64,000 bases of DNA, from NCBI RefSeq assembly GCF_002140175.1, contig NZ_NGMO01000004.1:74018-138017 (forward strand), given 5' to 3'. Below are positions 1 through 9,001 of the stretch, piece after piece. The notes under the pieces were generated by a model, which had not been told where the DNA came from, did not search any database, and saw nothing but the letters and a program-made list of their open reading frames with translations. The stretch comes from Candidatus Enterococcus wittei (GTDB lineage: Bacteria; Bacillota; Bacilli; Lactobacillales; Enterococcaceae). The position numbers were made by a program, and so were the translations under genes. Positions within the stretch are counted from its first letter, which is position 1; the number at the start of each line of letters is the position of its first letter.

Positions 1-154
1 CAACATTTTGATTCAGGTTTCCTGCTGCAGCTGTACCAAAATATGCACGACTACCAGGTGAAGTAATATAACCGTGGGCATAACCAGACGTGCCAAATCC
101 AAATAGCCCTAACATAACGATTCCTACAAACATCCATCTATTAAACTTTTTCAT
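1..154 (-). CDS. AA10 lytic polysaccharide monooxygenase, partial (N-terminus only)
   Basis: The N-terminal 51 codons are present and the rest lies beyond the window start. A 26-residue signal peptide ends in Gly-Tyr-Ala and is followed by mature HGYITSPGSRAYFG, the standard start of enterococcal chitin-binding AA10 enzymes. His27 becomes residue 1 after cleavage and would be the first ligand of the copper histidine brace. An AGGAGG site sits at 162-167. The family oxidatively cleaves crystalline chitin outside the cell and works together with GH18 chitinases, which fits the chitinase gene immediately upstream in the same orientation. Identification rests on the diagnostic mature N-terminus; the second ligand and any extra modules cannot be seen. 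Confidence 0.85.
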   Translation of the reverse strand, partial: MKKFNRWMFVGIVMLGLFGFGTSGYAHGYITSPGSRAYFGTAAAGNLNQNV

Positions 155-185
155 GAATAAGCCTCCTAATATTTAATATCTAGAT

Positions 186-199
186 TGTAACCGTTTTCT
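186..199 (-). promoter_or_regulatory. cre-like site (CcpA) upstream of the monooxygenase gene
   Basis: TGTAACCGTTTTCT matches the catabolite-responsive consensus TGWAANCGNTNWCA at 13 of 14 positions. It lies 32 bases upstream of the start codon, so it would overlap the transcription start region. Inferred role: carbon catabolite repression. Confidence 0.5.
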
Positions 200-401
200 T
201 TCTAATGCGAAAACATTATGATTTTATAATGTTTTTGAGTATTGGATAAATATTTAAACTTAATGCCTTTCAATATAGGAATTTTAAATAAAGGAAATAC
301 CTAATTTCCATTTCTCTCATTCTTTAAGCAAAAGTAATATCTATAAAAGATACAATCATTCGCAAAGTAAAAAATCCAGTCCAAAGGTTATACGCTTTTA
401 T

Positions 402-451
402 AAGACGAAAAAACCCGAAGATCCTATCTAGGTCTTCAGGTTTTCCGTCTT
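402..451 (-). terminator. Long inverted repeat, terminator between chitinase and monooxygenase genes
   Basis: AAGACG, a run of A, then CCCGAAGATC pairs with GGTCTTCAGG, a run of T and CGTCTT around a short loop, with A/T tracts on both sides, so it could work in either direction. It suggests the monooxygenase gene downstream is transcribed from its own promoter rather than only by read-through. Confidence 0.75.
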
Positions 452-581
452 GTTTTTCAGAGTCGAACAATTCTACTGTATAAACTCTATTAGGAAAAAT
501 AAATATGATTGTTGAAAAATTTTTTCGTGCAAGTTTTATTGCTTATCCCATCATGTATGTATGGAATTTACGTATTCTAGT

Positions 582-2135
582 TTATTTTGTGACTAATTTC
601 CAAGCACCATAAGGACCAGATTCACTTGGGATTTCATTTTGAGTCCAGTATTTTGCTTCATAAACTAATCCTTCATAAGTCACACGATCGCCTTGATAGT
701 AAACTGTTGCAGCATCCCATTCAGGATAAATTGACTCAGAATCATCAAGGGTTGTGAATGTATATGTTGCCGCATCAGAAACATTGCCAGAACGATCTTC
801 AGCTGTTACTTCTACTGTATAAGTCGTATTGCTCTTTAGATCTCTCACTTCACAAGAGTTAGTCGTTGACGTAGCAGAAATCGTTTCTCCTCCTCCTGTT
901 AATTGAAGGTTATATTTTGTTACCCAATCATTATCTGATGAAGCTTCCCAGTTTAGAATTACACGCTTGCTCGTAATCAAACTTGAAGTCAAATTTTCTG
1001 GTGTAGTAGGTTTTTCAGTGTCTTCAGGTAACTCTGAATCGTCAGTGAACCATTGTGATGCATTTAAGAATTCAAACTGGTTGTGAACCTGACCTTGTCC
1101 GCCATCCACTTGTGCATCACGATTCATCGACCAGTAAGATACCATTCCGATTTTACGTTCTTTTGCATGATTAACGACCTGTTTCATCATACTAGATGTA
1201 AAGTATGGATGTTGTTCACTTTCAAATCCAACAGAAGGAGTAGTTCCTAACTTGGCATACGCCTGTTCATCAGTCAATGAGATACCTGCATATTGTTGGT
1301 AGTGATTTTTTAATTGAACCATTGTATTGTCGACAGCGTCCATTGAACCTAACGCATAATCAGGGACACTCTCCCCATAACACATGGTCATGATATTCAC
1401 ATTTGTTAAATCAACTCCTGCTTCAAGGTATGCTTGTAAAACCGTTAATCCTGTAGAAATCAACCCTGTATCCATTACTGGAAGTGTCAATGTCACAGCA
1501 ACTCCTGTAGAATCTTGTAATCGTTTAACAGCTTTGGCATTTGCTAAATTCTCAGCATATCCCATTGCTCCAGCTTCTACGTCAAAATCGATTCGTGTCA
1601 AGCCGTAACCTTCTACAATCTCCTTGTATCCATTGTACAACATATCTTCATCTTGAGTTACTTCCCAGAATGCTCCAGAGTTCAAACCACCAAAGGATAG
1701 CGCAGCATCGCCACCAGCTTCTCTTAATTCTCGAATGGATTGTTTGATTCCTTCATATTGCCATTGATCGTTATCACTCTCACTTAAGCCACTATTACTT
1801 CCCCAAGCCCAGTCGATCCGACCATCTTTAATTCCTCTTGCTTGCATAAATGCTAAGTTAAAGAAACGTTGACCTGTTTGTCTATAAACTTCGGCTAAAT
1901 TTAACGCCCCATTCGTTGATAAAGATTCCTTATCTGTATACGCAGTCATGTCAACATAAGGTGATACCACTTGTTCTGGCCATTCAATTCCTTGTCCTAC
2001 ACCAAAGTCAGGAGTGGCAAAAATATTTAGTTCTGTTGCGGCGCTTTGCTCTTCATTTAAAAACATAGGTGCAACCAATAAGCTACATAATGCTGCCCCG
2101 GCAATTACTGATTTCAGATGTTTATTCTTTTTCAT
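582..2135 (-). CDS. Secreted chitinase, GH18 with FnIII and CBM5/12 modules
   Basis: The 517-residue protein has a lipophilic signal peptide (about 1-31), a GH18 barrel (about 55-370) with the catalytic DxDxE box as DFDVE at 183-187 (Glu187 is the proton donor), a fibronectin type III domain (about 378-465) and a C-terminal CBM5/12-like chitin-binding module (about 472-517) with conserved aromatics. It hydrolyses chitin outside the cell, and the adjacent monooxygenase gene in the same orientation completes the usual enterococcal chitin-degrading pair. The barrel resembles the E. faecalis single-domain chitinase, to which the FnIII and binding modules are an addition. A cre-like site precedes the gene. 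Function is firm; preference between chitin and related glycans is not established. Confidence 0.9.
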   Translation of the reverse strand: MKKNKHLKSVIAGAALCSLLVAPMFLNEEQSAATELNIFATPDFGVGQGIEWPEQVVSPYVDMTAYTDKESLSTNGALNLAEVYRQTGQRFFNLAFMQARGIKDGRIDWAWGSNSGLSESDNDQWQYEGIKQSIRELREAGGDAALSFGGLNSGAFWEVTQDEDMLYNGYKEIVEGYGLTRIDFDVEAGAMGYAENLANAKAVKRLQDSTGVAVTLTLPVMDTGLISTGLTVLQAYLEAGVDLTNVNIMTMCYGESVPDYALGSMDAVDNTMVQLKNHYQQYAGISLTDEQAYAKLGTTPSVGFESEQHPYFTSSMMKQVVNHAKERKIGMVSYWSMNRDAQVDGGQGQVHNQFEFLNASQWFTDDSELPEDTEKPTTPENLTSSLITSKRVILNWEASSDNDWVTKYNLQLTGGGETISATSTTNSCEVRDLKSNTTYTVEVTAEDRSGNVSDAATYTFTTLDDSESIYPEWDAATVYYQGDRVTYEGLVYEAKYWTQNEIPSESGPYGAWKLVTK

Positions 2136-2537
2136 CTTTTTAACTCTCCCCGTCTAGATAATTTATTCTCTCACTATTGTACGTAATCGATTACAAGAGC
2201 AATCATAACAGACGGAAAAAACAAATATAACATAAATAATTTTATAATTAACGTTTTTTAATCTAATTAAATCTATTTTATAATCAAAAATAAAAATATT
2301 ATTGAAAATGTATGGCATTGCAACAATGCTATAATATTAAGGTAAACCCTCATAAAAAAAGCAAATTCAAGTGAGTAACAAGACAAAAAACCGTAAATAA
2401 AATGATTATGTACGGTAAATTAACAAAAAAATAAAATAACGATAAATAGATAGGTATTTTATTTTTAGCCAAACTAAATGCACCATATTTATGATTCATC
2501 TATGGTACACTCAAATAAAGAAAGGAGTTTATTTAAT
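2136..2537. other. AT-rich divergent intergenic region
   Basis: This 402-base region separates the chitinase (minus) and TspO (plus) genes. It holds the cre-like palindrome and, on the plus strand, an extended -10 element TGCTATAAT at 2327-2335 without a convincing -35 box. That would give a leader of about 200 nt for TspO. No coding potential was seen. Confidence 0.4.
2182..2195 (-). promoter_or_regulatory. cre-like palindrome upstream of the chitinase gene
   Basis: CGTAATCGATTACA is a near-perfect palindrome that matches the cre consensus at 13 of 14 positions on either strand. It lies 46 bases upstream of the chitinase start codon. With the site at 186-199 it suggests shared CcpA control of both chitinolytic genes. 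Confidence 0.5.
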
Positions 2538-3008
2538 ATGAATCGATTAAAAGATTATCGTTTATGGATCTGTATTATTGGAGTCGTTGCTTTAGGCTTT
2601 CTTTCAGGTCTTCTCAGTGGGAATCCAGGAAGCTACTACTATTCATTACAGCTACCAGCTTTTGCTCCACCCAGCTGGATTTTTGGACCCATGTGGACGT
2701 TTTTATATATTTTGATGGGTATTGCTCTTTATCTAATACTTGATATGTCAAAGAAAAAAATCCGAATAAAATTATTATGGCTTTTTGTTATCCAGTTTAC
2801 TTGCAATTTTATATGGTCAATTCTATTCTTTTATTTGCAAAATAGTTTTATTGCTGCCATGGATATCACTATATTAGTTATTGTTTTAGCGGTACTTCTC
2901 TATCATTTGTGGTTACACAATCGTCTTGCCATGTGGTTGATGATTCCTTATTACTTATGGGTTTTATTTGCTACCCTATTGAATTACTCCATTTATTTTT
3001 TAAATTAA
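2538..3008 (+). CDS. TspO/MBR family tryptophan-rich sensory membrane protein
   Basis: The 156-residue protein has five predicted membrane helices. Family marks are PAFAPPSWIFGPMWTFLY near residues 38-55, the Trp-rich helices and the NFIWS segment. TspO proteins bind porphyrins and other tetrapyrroles in the membrane and are linked to oxidative stress responses; the bacterial role is still debated. I chose the ATG at 2538 because AAAGGAG lies at 2521-2527. A longer frame opens at 2478 but has no ribosome binding site and its extra 20 residues are not family-like. The gene is followed by a strong terminator and appears monocistronic. Confidence 0.88.
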   Translation: MNRLKDYRLWICIIGVVALGFLSGLLSGNPGSYYYSLQLPAFAPPSWIFGPMWTFLYILMGIALYLILDMSKKKIRIKLLWLFVIQFTCNFIWSILFFYLQNSFIAAMDITILVIVLAVLLYHLWLHNRLAMWLMIPYYLWVLFATLLNYSIYFLN

Positions 3009-3027
3009 ATTTTTATCCTATTAAATG

Positions 3028-3070
3028 AAAAAAGTGAAGCAGACGTTGAACCGTTTGCTTCACTTTTTTC
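3028..3070 (+). terminator. Bidirectional terminator between tspO and the LCP gene
   Basis: AAAAAAGTGAAGCA pairs with TGCTTCACTTTTTT around a 14-base loop. A and T tracts on both sides allow it to serve both convergent genes. Confidence 0.85.
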
Positions 3071-3082
3071 AATTTTATTCAG

Positions 3083-4327
3083 TTAATAACCATTTACTGT
3101 GCCATAGTCATTTCCTTGGTCATAATTTTCTTGCCCATTATAGGAATCATCATAATTGTTAGTTTGATTGGAATAACCATACTGTGAATTATCATACTGA
3201 TCATTATTGTATAGAGAATCATCTGGTGTTTGTTGTTCATAGCCACCTTGTAATTGTGAACCATTTTGATATTGATCATAGGTATTTTGCGAATACGAAG
3301 ATTGTTCATTCGAAGATGAATCGTTCGAAGCCTCTTCCCCATTTTTTGAGTCATCATAAAACATCATATAAGCATTATCATTTTCCAAGTTAGGCAATGT
3401 TTTACTTGGTTTGATTTCTAATTGTTTTTTCAATTTATTTTGAATGGACAATAGATCATTTTCTCCTAAAATTTGATAATAGATATCATTGATCGTAGTA
3501 TCTTTACCTTTCAATTGATCTTGCTTAATCGTTTCAAAAGCAGCTGTGTAGTTGGTCGCTATATCTAACATGTCGTCCCAATCTAAATCAGTAGTGACAT
3601 TATTTCCAACTGCATTTAGTATTTTTTTATAATTGCTTACACCATCTAAACTTAATACTTTATTGACTATTTTTGTCACCACTTCACGTTGACGTGCTTG
3701 CCGACCAATATCCCCTTCTGGATCTTCATGACGCATCCGTGCATAGGCTAAACCTTTTTCTCCATTCACGGTTTGTTTGCCGACTGGAACATGGACACCA
3801 TCGAGAGTGAAGTCAATTTTATTATCTATATCGATCCCATCCACCGCATTAATCAAGTCTTCCATACCGTCAAGGTTGATCGTCACATAATGATCGATAG
3901 GAATATCTAGTAATTGTTCAATCGAATCCATGGCCATTTCGACCCCACCGAAAGCATAGGCATGGTTCAATTTATCAATTGTACCATAGCCAACGATATT
4001 GGTATAGATATCTCTATCCAAACTAATAATAGTTGATTTTTTTTGTTTGGGATTTACTGTTACGACCATCATCGTATCCGATCTTCCTTGTTCCGTTCGT
4101 CCTAAACCACCGGTATCTAATCCTAGTAATAGCACAGAAAACGGTTCTTGGTCATCTATACTAACTTTATCCGAGCGTTTGGAAGACACTCGATTTGTTT
4201 TTTTTGAAATTTGATCTACTGTTTTACTTGCTTCTCCCATAAATTTGATTCCATATGCTGAGAGTCCGCCAATAATTATTACGATAACTCCTAATAAAGT
4301 TAATATAACTTTTTGCCACCGCTTCAT
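3083..4327 (-). CDS. LytR-CpsA-Psr (LCP) family cell-wall polymer ligase
   Basis: The protein has 414 residues from ATG 4327, which has GAGGTG just upstream; an in-frame start at 4387 would add 20 unlikely residues before the membrane anchor. It has a short cytoplasmic N-terminus, one membrane helix (about 7-28) and an extracellular LCP domain with LLLGLD, GRSDTM, ISLDRD and YARMRHEDPEGDIGRQARQ. The Arg and Asp residues of these motifs bind polyprenyl pyrophosphate. The last 90 or so residues are a low-complexity Gln/Asn/Ser/Tyr/Gly tail. LCP enzymes move teichoic acid, capsule or rhamnan polymers from lipid carriers onto peptidoglycan, so this is a candidate ligase for the epa products encoded elsewhere in the window. 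Psr of E. hirae belongs to the same family; which paralogue this is cannot be decided. Confidence 0.9.
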   Translation of the reverse strand: MKRWQKVILTLLGVIVIIIGGLSAYGIKFMGEASKTVDQISKKTNRVSSKRSDKVSIDDQEPFSVLLLGLDTGGLGRTEQGRSDTMMVVTVNPKQKKSTIISLDRDIYTNIVGYGTIDKLNHAYAFGGVEMAMDSIEQLLDIPIDHYVTINLDGMEDLINAVDGIDIDNKIDFTLDGVHVPVGKQTVNGEKGLAYARMRHEDPEGDIGRQARQREVVTKIVNKVLSLDGVSNYKKILNAVGNNVTTDLDWDDMLDIATNYTAAFETIKQDQLKGKDTTINDIYYQILGENDLLSIQNKLKKQLEIKPSKTLPNLENDNAYMMFYDDSKNGEEASNDSSSNEQSSYSQNTYDQYQNGSQLQGGYEQQTPDDSLYNNDQYDNSQYGYSNQTNNYDDSYNGQENYDQGNDYGTVNGY

Positions 4328-4856
4328 ATTACACCTCTGTCTCACATTTTCTTGAAATATTGTCTCATACAACCAATCATTCAGCAAATTCAGTTCTCAA
4401 TCGTAATAAAAGTTTAACAAAATGAAGGAATGCTGAGTAATTCATATGCAATTTTTTCAAAATTCTTAATTATCATACCATAGCATTTAGTAACAGAAAA
4501 GAAATAATATGAGTATATTGCTATGTTTTTATTCTTAAATCGTTATTTATTCGTAAAATATGCAAAATTTATCCAACTATTTTATTTATCTACTTCTTAA
4601 ATAAAAAATGTTGAATGTTCAAAAAAATCTCGTATGCCGCTTTGTACATTTTAAATTTAAAACATAGGTATATTTTTATTCAACTCTTCTTGCCTAGTAT
4701 ATTGTAAAGTCTTCTCTCAACTTTACTTTTAAAGTTTTTGCTCATGTTTTGTGACTAGTAAGGGACTTAAAAATATCATCTGCATCTCAAATATTAAAAT
4801 CCTATTTCTTCATAGTGTTTCCAGAACTATTTTTTCAAAATAATAAAAAAATAGTA
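4328..4856. other. AT-rich intergenic region, nothing recognised
   Basis: About 530 bases between the LCP start and the terminator of the cold-shock gene. It is very AT-rich, has no open frame with a ribosome binding site and no clear repeat. The LCP promoter must lie at its low-coordinate end, but I cannot pick out the boxes with confidence. Confidence 0.4.
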
Positions 4857-4896
4857 CAAAAAAGGAGCTGAGAATCCCTCTCAACTCCTTTTTTTG
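4857..4896 (-). terminator. Terminator of the cold-shock gene
   Basis: AAAAAAGGAG-CTGAGA pairs with TCTCA-ACTCCTTTTTTT around a short loop; A and T tracts flank it on both strands. Confidence 0.8.
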
Positions 4897-4940
4897 TGTG
4901 AAGAAAACCGCATCTTCATACAGCTTGTTTCAACAAGTTT

Positions 4941-5141
4941 TTACAATTTAGTTACTTCAGCAGCTTGAGGGCCACGTGCACCTTCAACGATTGTAAATTC
5001 TACTTCTTGACCTTCTTCTAAGCTCTTGAAGCCATCGCCTTGGATTGCTGAAAAATGTACGAATACATCGTCTCCGCCATCTACTGTAATAAACCCAAAT
5101 CCTTTTTCATTGTTGAACCATTTTACTGTTCCATGTTCCAT
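4941..5141 (-). CDS. Cold-shock protein (CspA family)
   Basis: The 66-residue protein is a single cold-shock (OB-fold) domain. RNP1 is KGFGFITV (residues 13-20) and RNP2 is VFVHF (residues 27-31), followed by the acidic C-terminal half typical of Csp proteins. It binds single-stranded RNA and DNA and acts as an RNA chaperone. The start at 5141 is fixed by GGAGG at 5152-5156; a longer in-frame reading to 5222 would run through the leader hairpin and is rejected. The gene is monocistronic, with a terminator-like hairpin directly upstream and a terminator downstream. Confidence 0.93.
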   Translation of the reverse strand: MEHGTVKWFNNEKGFGFITVDGGDDVFVHFSAIQGDGFKSLEEGQEVEFTIVEGARGPQAAEVTKL

Positions 5142-5156
5142 AAATGTATAGCCTCC

Positions 5157-5187
5157 AAAAAAGTTCTTGCAAGTTACCTTGCAAGAA
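5157..5187 (-). promoter_or_regulatory. Terminator-like hairpin in the csp leader, abutting the ribosome binding site
   Basis: TTCTTGCAAG at 5178-5187 and CTTGCAAGAA at 5164-5173 (as read on the minus strand) form a perfect 10-bp stem with a 4-base loop. One base later comes a run of six T (5157-5162), followed at once by the GGAGG of csp. It could end sodA transcripts, attenuate csp or act as a leader structure that affects translation. Confidence 0.6.
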
Positions 5188-5267
5188 ATATTATACCGAA
5201 TATAGAAAACGCTCGCAAGCATTGCTTATTTATTTTCTAAATTCTTTGAAGAGAACTATACCAATTT

Positions 5268-5873
5268 TTATTTTGAAGTTAAATGTTTGTTTACTTCTTC
5301 CCAGTTTACTACATTCCAAAAGGCTTCAATGTATTCTGGACGTACATTTTTATATTTCAAATAATAAGCATGTTCCCATACGTCTAAACCTAAGATTGGT
5401 TTTTTACCTTCCATCCATGGAGAATCTTGGTTTGCTGTAGAAGTAATCGCAAGTTTACCATTTTCAAGCACTAACCATGCCCAACCTGAGCCAAAACGTC
5501 CAGCAGCTGCTTTTTTGAACTCTTCTTTGAATGTCGCAAAATCACCAAAAGCATCATCAATGGCTTCTTTGATTGCTCCAGTTGGTTCACCACCAGCATT
5601 AGGGGCCATAATTTTCCAGAAGAAAGAATGATTAGCATGCCCGCCACCGTTATTACGAACTGCCGTTTTAATATCTGTAGGAATAGCATCCATATCTGAC
5701 AGTAATTCTTCAATTGATTTTTCGCCCAATTCAGGATATTTCTCAATTGCTGCATTTAAGTTTGTTACGTAAGTGTTGTGATGTTTGTCATGATGCAGAT
5801 GCATCGTTTCTTCGTCGATATAAGGTTCTAATGCGTCAAAAGCATAGGGTAAATCTGGTAATGTGTATGTCAT
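5268..5873 (-). CDS. sodA: Manganese superoxide dismutase
   Basis: The 201-residue protein converts superoxide to hydrogen peroxide and oxygen in the cytoplasm. Metal ligands are visible as His27 (MHLHHDKHH), the His in the [11 protein letters not shown] segment, and Asp and His in the [11 protein letters not shown] block. The [10 protein letters not shown] and WAWLV motifs and residue pattern fit the Mn/Fe family; assignment to manganese follows the Enterococcus homologues. The ATG at 5873 has GAGGAGG upstream. It appears to be transcribed alone; the nearest downstream terminator-like structure is the hairpin in the csp leader. Confidence 0.96.
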   Translation of the reverse strand: MTYTLPDLPYAFDALEPYIDEETMHLHHDKHHNTYVTNLNAAIEKYPELGEKSIEELLSDMDAIPTDIKTAVRNNGGGHANHSFFWKIMAPNAGGEPTGAIKEAIDDAFGDFATFKEEFKKAAAGRFGSGWAWLVLENGKLAITSTANQDSPWMEGKKPILGLDVWEHAYYLKYKNVRPEYIEAFWNVVNWEEVNKHLTSK

Positions 5874-5955
5874 AAAAAATTCCTCCTCAGTTGTTGTTAA
5901 ACGTGTTTACACTACAAAGAGTAACAAAGAGCAAGGAATTCTTCAATTGTTATGC

Positions 5956-6432
5956 CTAGTCTTTCTTCTTCTCTAGTTTTTCTATGGGTACTTTTTCAAT
6001 GATTTCTGTTTTATTAAAGATAAGTAATTTGCTGAAAATGTAATTTGCTAACACAACAAGTACTTGGGTGATTAATTTAGCAACATACTCATTTGATTGC
6101 AATCCATTTATTAGTAAGAACATCGCACCCATATCTAGTCCATAAGAAACGATTCTATAAAAGATAAATTTACTAAATTCAACAAGCAATTGTCCAAAAC
6201 TAGGCGATTTTGAATGAAACACCCACAACTTATTGGTAACAAATGCAAACAAAACAGAACAAATCCAAGAAATCGTATTAGAAACAGGCATCGTTAAGTT
6301 AAAATATTGAAAAGCCAATGCGAAACTGACAAAATTGACAACAGTTGCTAAACCACCGAAGAAGAGATAAACAAACACTTCCCAATATCCTTTTATTTCT
6401 AAATATCCTTTAAATCGATGATAATACTTCAT
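5956..6432 (-). CDS. GtrA family membrane protein
   Basis: The 158-residue protein has four predicted membrane helices and the GtrA pattern: a first helix of the type YLFFGGLATVVNFVSFALAF, a conserved NKLWVFHSK segment, and a charged C-terminal tail rich in Lys and Glu. GtrA proteins are proposed flippases for polyprenyl-phosphate-linked sugars used in cell-surface glycosylation. No glycosyltransferase is adjacent, so the substrate cannot be inferred here. The gene lies 82 bases upstream of sodA in the same orientation and could be cotranscribed with it, although sodA normally has its own promoter. Confidence 0.85.
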   Translation of the reverse strand: MKYYHRFKGYLEIKGYWEVFVYLFFGGLATVVNFVSFALAFQYFNLTMPVSNTISWICSVLFAFVTNKLWVFHSKSPSFGQLLVEFSKFIFYRIVSYGLDMGAMFLLINGLQSNEYVAKLITQVLVVLANYIFSKLLIFNKTEIIEKVPIEKLEKKKD

Positions 6433-6643
6433 TGGGTTACCTACCTTACTCTAGATTCCTCATCATCATACTCTATTTACGGATAAATTTCATCTTTTAG
6501 CAAATGAAATATAAAAAATCTGTTATTTATTTTTTTATTGTAACAAAAGTGAGATTACTCAAAGGATTAATTTAGAACCCTTGTATTTCATCTCATACTC
6601 CGCTAGAATTGCTAATGATGACAATTCTAGAGAAGGAGTAACT

Positions 6644-7450
6644 ATGACAACAAAACAATTAATAATCAGCTCATTCACCCATTTTAAAGAGCTTAAAAAT
6701 GCTCGAAAAGTTTCCTTTGGTAAATCACTGATTTACCTCCTATGCCTGAGTGTCGTGATGGCCTTACCAATCTCTTATCAGATTTTCAAAGTGCTAGAGA
6801 CAATCAAGCTAGATGGCCAAAAAATCGCGACAAAAATCCCAGATTTCACGATACATGATGGCCGAATCGATTCAAAAACAAACGAAGGCTTCATCTATCA
6901 AACTGATTCTATTATTTTCACATTCGATCCTGAAGGAAAACGTACAGCTGAAGATATCTCTTCTGATTTAATTGGCAATTTTTTAAGTGTTGGGATGTTA
7001 GAAAACGAACTTGTCCTGACCTTGCCAAATACAGGAATGACTTCTGCATTATTAGGTAGTAATCAGATAGAGATTGATTATAAGAACGATGCATTAAAAA
7101 ATTTGACTGGAGAAAACTTGCGCTCCACATTAAGTGAAACAACGATTCCTTTCTGGATCAAAGCACTTGTCTTTTTAATCTCGATCTATCCTAGTTTTTT
7201 GAATTTGATCCTAACACTACTATTGGCTAATTTTGCTGCATATGTTTATGCAAGATTACGCTTGACCAGAGCTACTTTCCTTGATTGTCTTAAAACGATG
7301 ATTTATGCTATTTCACTACCAACCGTTCTTGCAACTATTTTAATGGTCTTTTTGCCAACCTTTGATACTACGGCATTCATTTCCTTTGCCGGTCTCTTCA
7401 TTTTTGCTCAAGCAGTAAAAGGCTGGCCTAAAATGCAATTGCCAAAGTAA
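6644..7450 (+). CDS. DUF1189 family membrane protein
   Basis: The 268-residue protein has an N-terminal cytoplasmic segment (TKQLIISSFTHFKELKNARKVSFGKSLIYLL), one helix at about 28-48, an extracytoplasmic region of about 130 residues and three or four C-terminal helices, which is the layout of the DUF1189 family. Its function is unknown; homologues are common in Firmicutes. The ATG at 6644 has GAAGGAG 6 bases upstream, whereas the frame open from 6581 has none. It stands alone, divergent from the GtrA gene, and is followed by a long palindromic repeat. Confidence 0.8.
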   Translation: MTTKQLIISSFTHFKELKNARKVSFGKSLIYLLCLSVVMALPISYQIFKVLETIKLDGQKIATKIPDFTIHDGRIDSKTNEGFIYQTDSIIFTFDPEGKRTAEDISSDLIGNFLSVGMLENELVLTLPNTGMTSALLGSNQIEIDYKNDALKNLTGENLRSTLSETTIPFWIKALVFLISIYPSFLNLILTLLLANFAAYVYARLRLTRATFLDCLKTMIYAISLPTVLATILMVFLPTFDTTAFISFAGLFIFAQAVKGWPKMQLPK

Positions 7451-7509
7451 GATTCTTGAACAACAGAATACTACGAATGAAGTAGTTACCTCTAAAAATC
7501 ATATAAATG

Positions 7510-7693
7510 ATGAAAAGAGCGTGGAACAAAAACGTTATTTACTTTTGTTTCACGCTCTAAATACATATAAACGGCGGAAGCAGAAGCAACTCCTTCGTAA
7601 ATAAGCCGAAATTCACAAAAATTTGAAAAGCAATTTTCGTGAACTCCTTCTTATTTCTCGGAGTTAAACGCTTCTGCCCCAGCCTCTTTTCAT
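7510..7693. repeat. Dispersed palindromic element, copy 1 (type I)
   Basis: Terminal inverted repeats ATGAAAAGAG (7510-7519) and CTCTTTTCAT (7684-7693) enclose a hairpin with GCGTG and CACGC arms at 7517-7559 and a second large imperfect palindrome at about 7573-7680 with the core AAATAAGCCGAA. About 75% of it matches the element at 10296-10473. It lies in the 439-base gap after the DUF1189 gene; the rest of that gap shows nothing else. No coding capacity. Confidence 0.7.
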
Positions 7694-7889
7694 GAACTTG
7701 ATAAACATCGTTCTCTCATCTAGTCTTCAGCAATAAGATAGTTCAAAATATTTCTATCATAATCCCTAAAAAGGTTCAGAAAATAAGCGAAGCATCCAAG
7801 AATGGTTATTCATACTTTCGAATACTCTAGCTGATTTCTAGAAAACTAAATACATAATAAAAAATATTTTTTTGATTTTAAATAATGAA

Positions 7890-8837
7890 TCAGTATCCTT
7901 CTGATAGATCGATTTCATTCATACTCAACTCTTTTTCTGCTACGTATGTTTTTAAATTATTAAGAAAAATAGCCATTAGTTTTTTCTGGAAATGAGAGGT
8001 TTGCCCAGCAATATGAGAAGTCACCAAAACATTTTCCATTCCCCACAATGGACTCTCTTTAGAAAGCGGTTCTTCTTCAAAAACATCCAATGCAGCAAAT
8101 GCTAATTTTTCTTGTTGCAACGCTTTAATCAAATCTTCTGTTTTTACAGAAGCACCACGACCGACATTAATAAATAGTGCATGGGAGGCAAAAACATTAA
8201 ATACGTCTTGATTGAATAAGCCATTTGTCTGCTCTGTCAAAGGTAAGATATTAACAACTATATCAGCTGTTGGTAATACATTCTTTAATTGATCTATAGA
8301 ATATGTTTTCTTGAACCCGTCTACAGGATGTCCAGTTGTATTGATACCGTAACACTCTATACCAAATACTGTTGCTTTTTTTGCAAGCATTTTCCCAATA
8401 TGACCAGTACCAATAATCAGTAATTTTTTATTTTCCACTGCTTGATAATGAACAGAAGAACCTAACCACGTTTGCTCGATTTGGGCTCTTTGTGCTTGAA
8501 ATAATCCTCGTGAATAGCCAAGAATAATTCCCATAACATGTTCACTGATTGATTCAACGTGAATACCACTCGCATTAGAGACTAGAATCCCTTTTTTAGA
8601 AAACTGTGCTAACGGTAAGTAGTCGACTCCTGCGGAAATCGCTTGTACCCACTTTAAATGGTTGGAGGCGAGTAATTCTTGTTGATACATAGAGTTCCAA
8701 CCGATACTGATCTCCACTTGGGGAAGATCCTCAGCTTCTAATTTTGTTTTAAAGGTATACTCTGGTGCTAACCGATTGATTTCATCAATAAACTCTTGTC
8801 GAAATGATCGATCTGAATAGATAATTTTCTTTGTCAT
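7890..8837 (-). CDS. D-isomer-specific 2-hydroxyacid dehydrogenase
   Basis: The 315-residue protein has the two-lobed fold of the family. The NAD-binding glycine motif GTGHIGKMLAKKA is near residue 142, the catalytic Arg is in INVGRGASV, the Glu is in the FEEEPL segment and the His in TSHIAGQT. It reduces a 2-oxoacid to a D-2-hydroxyacid or the reverse. The N-terminal half has the short substrate lobe of the phosphoglycerate-dehydrogenase-like uncharacterised members rather than of D-lactate dehydrogenase, so the substrate is open. GAGGTG lies upstream of the ATG. It stands alone between two intergenic regions. Confidence 0.88.
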   Translation of the reverse strand: MTKKIIYSDRSFRQEFIDEINRLAPEYTFKTKLEAEDLPQVEISIGWNSMYQQELLASNHLKWVQAISAGVDYLPLAQFSKKGILVSNASGIHVESISEHVMGIILGYSRGLFQAQRAQIEQTWLGSSVHYQAVENKKLLIIGTGHIGKMLAKKATVFGIECYGINTTGHPVDGFKKTYSIDQLKNVLPTADIVVNILPLTEQTNGLFNQDVFNVFASHALFINVGRGASVKTEDLIKALQQEKLAFAALDVFEEEPLSKESPLWGMENVLVTSHIAGQTSHFQKKLMAIFLNNLKTYVAEKELSMNEIDLSEGY

Positions 8838-8953
8838 CCTACTTCACCTCTTCTTTATAAGTTTAGCCTAAACCACAAAAAGAATGAAGTATAAGGCCCA
8901 ATCTCTTTATACCAGCAGAATTATATTTCTCAAAGTATATCTCTAAGCAAACA

Positions 8954-8992
8954 AAAAAGTAGCGATTGACTGTCATCCAATCACGCTACTTT
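8954..8992 (-). terminator. Terminator after the HesB-like gene
   Basis: AAAGTAGCG-ATTG pairs with CAAT-CA-CGCTACTTT; flanking A/T tracts allow use from the minus-strand ktrA-hesB pair. Confidence 0.7.
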
Positions 8993-9001
8993 GTAATACC
9001 A

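Noticed and set aside
5055-5440. Plus-strand frames opposite csp and sodA
   Set aside because: Antisense shadows of two clear genes; they cross the csp leader hairpin and have no family resemblance.
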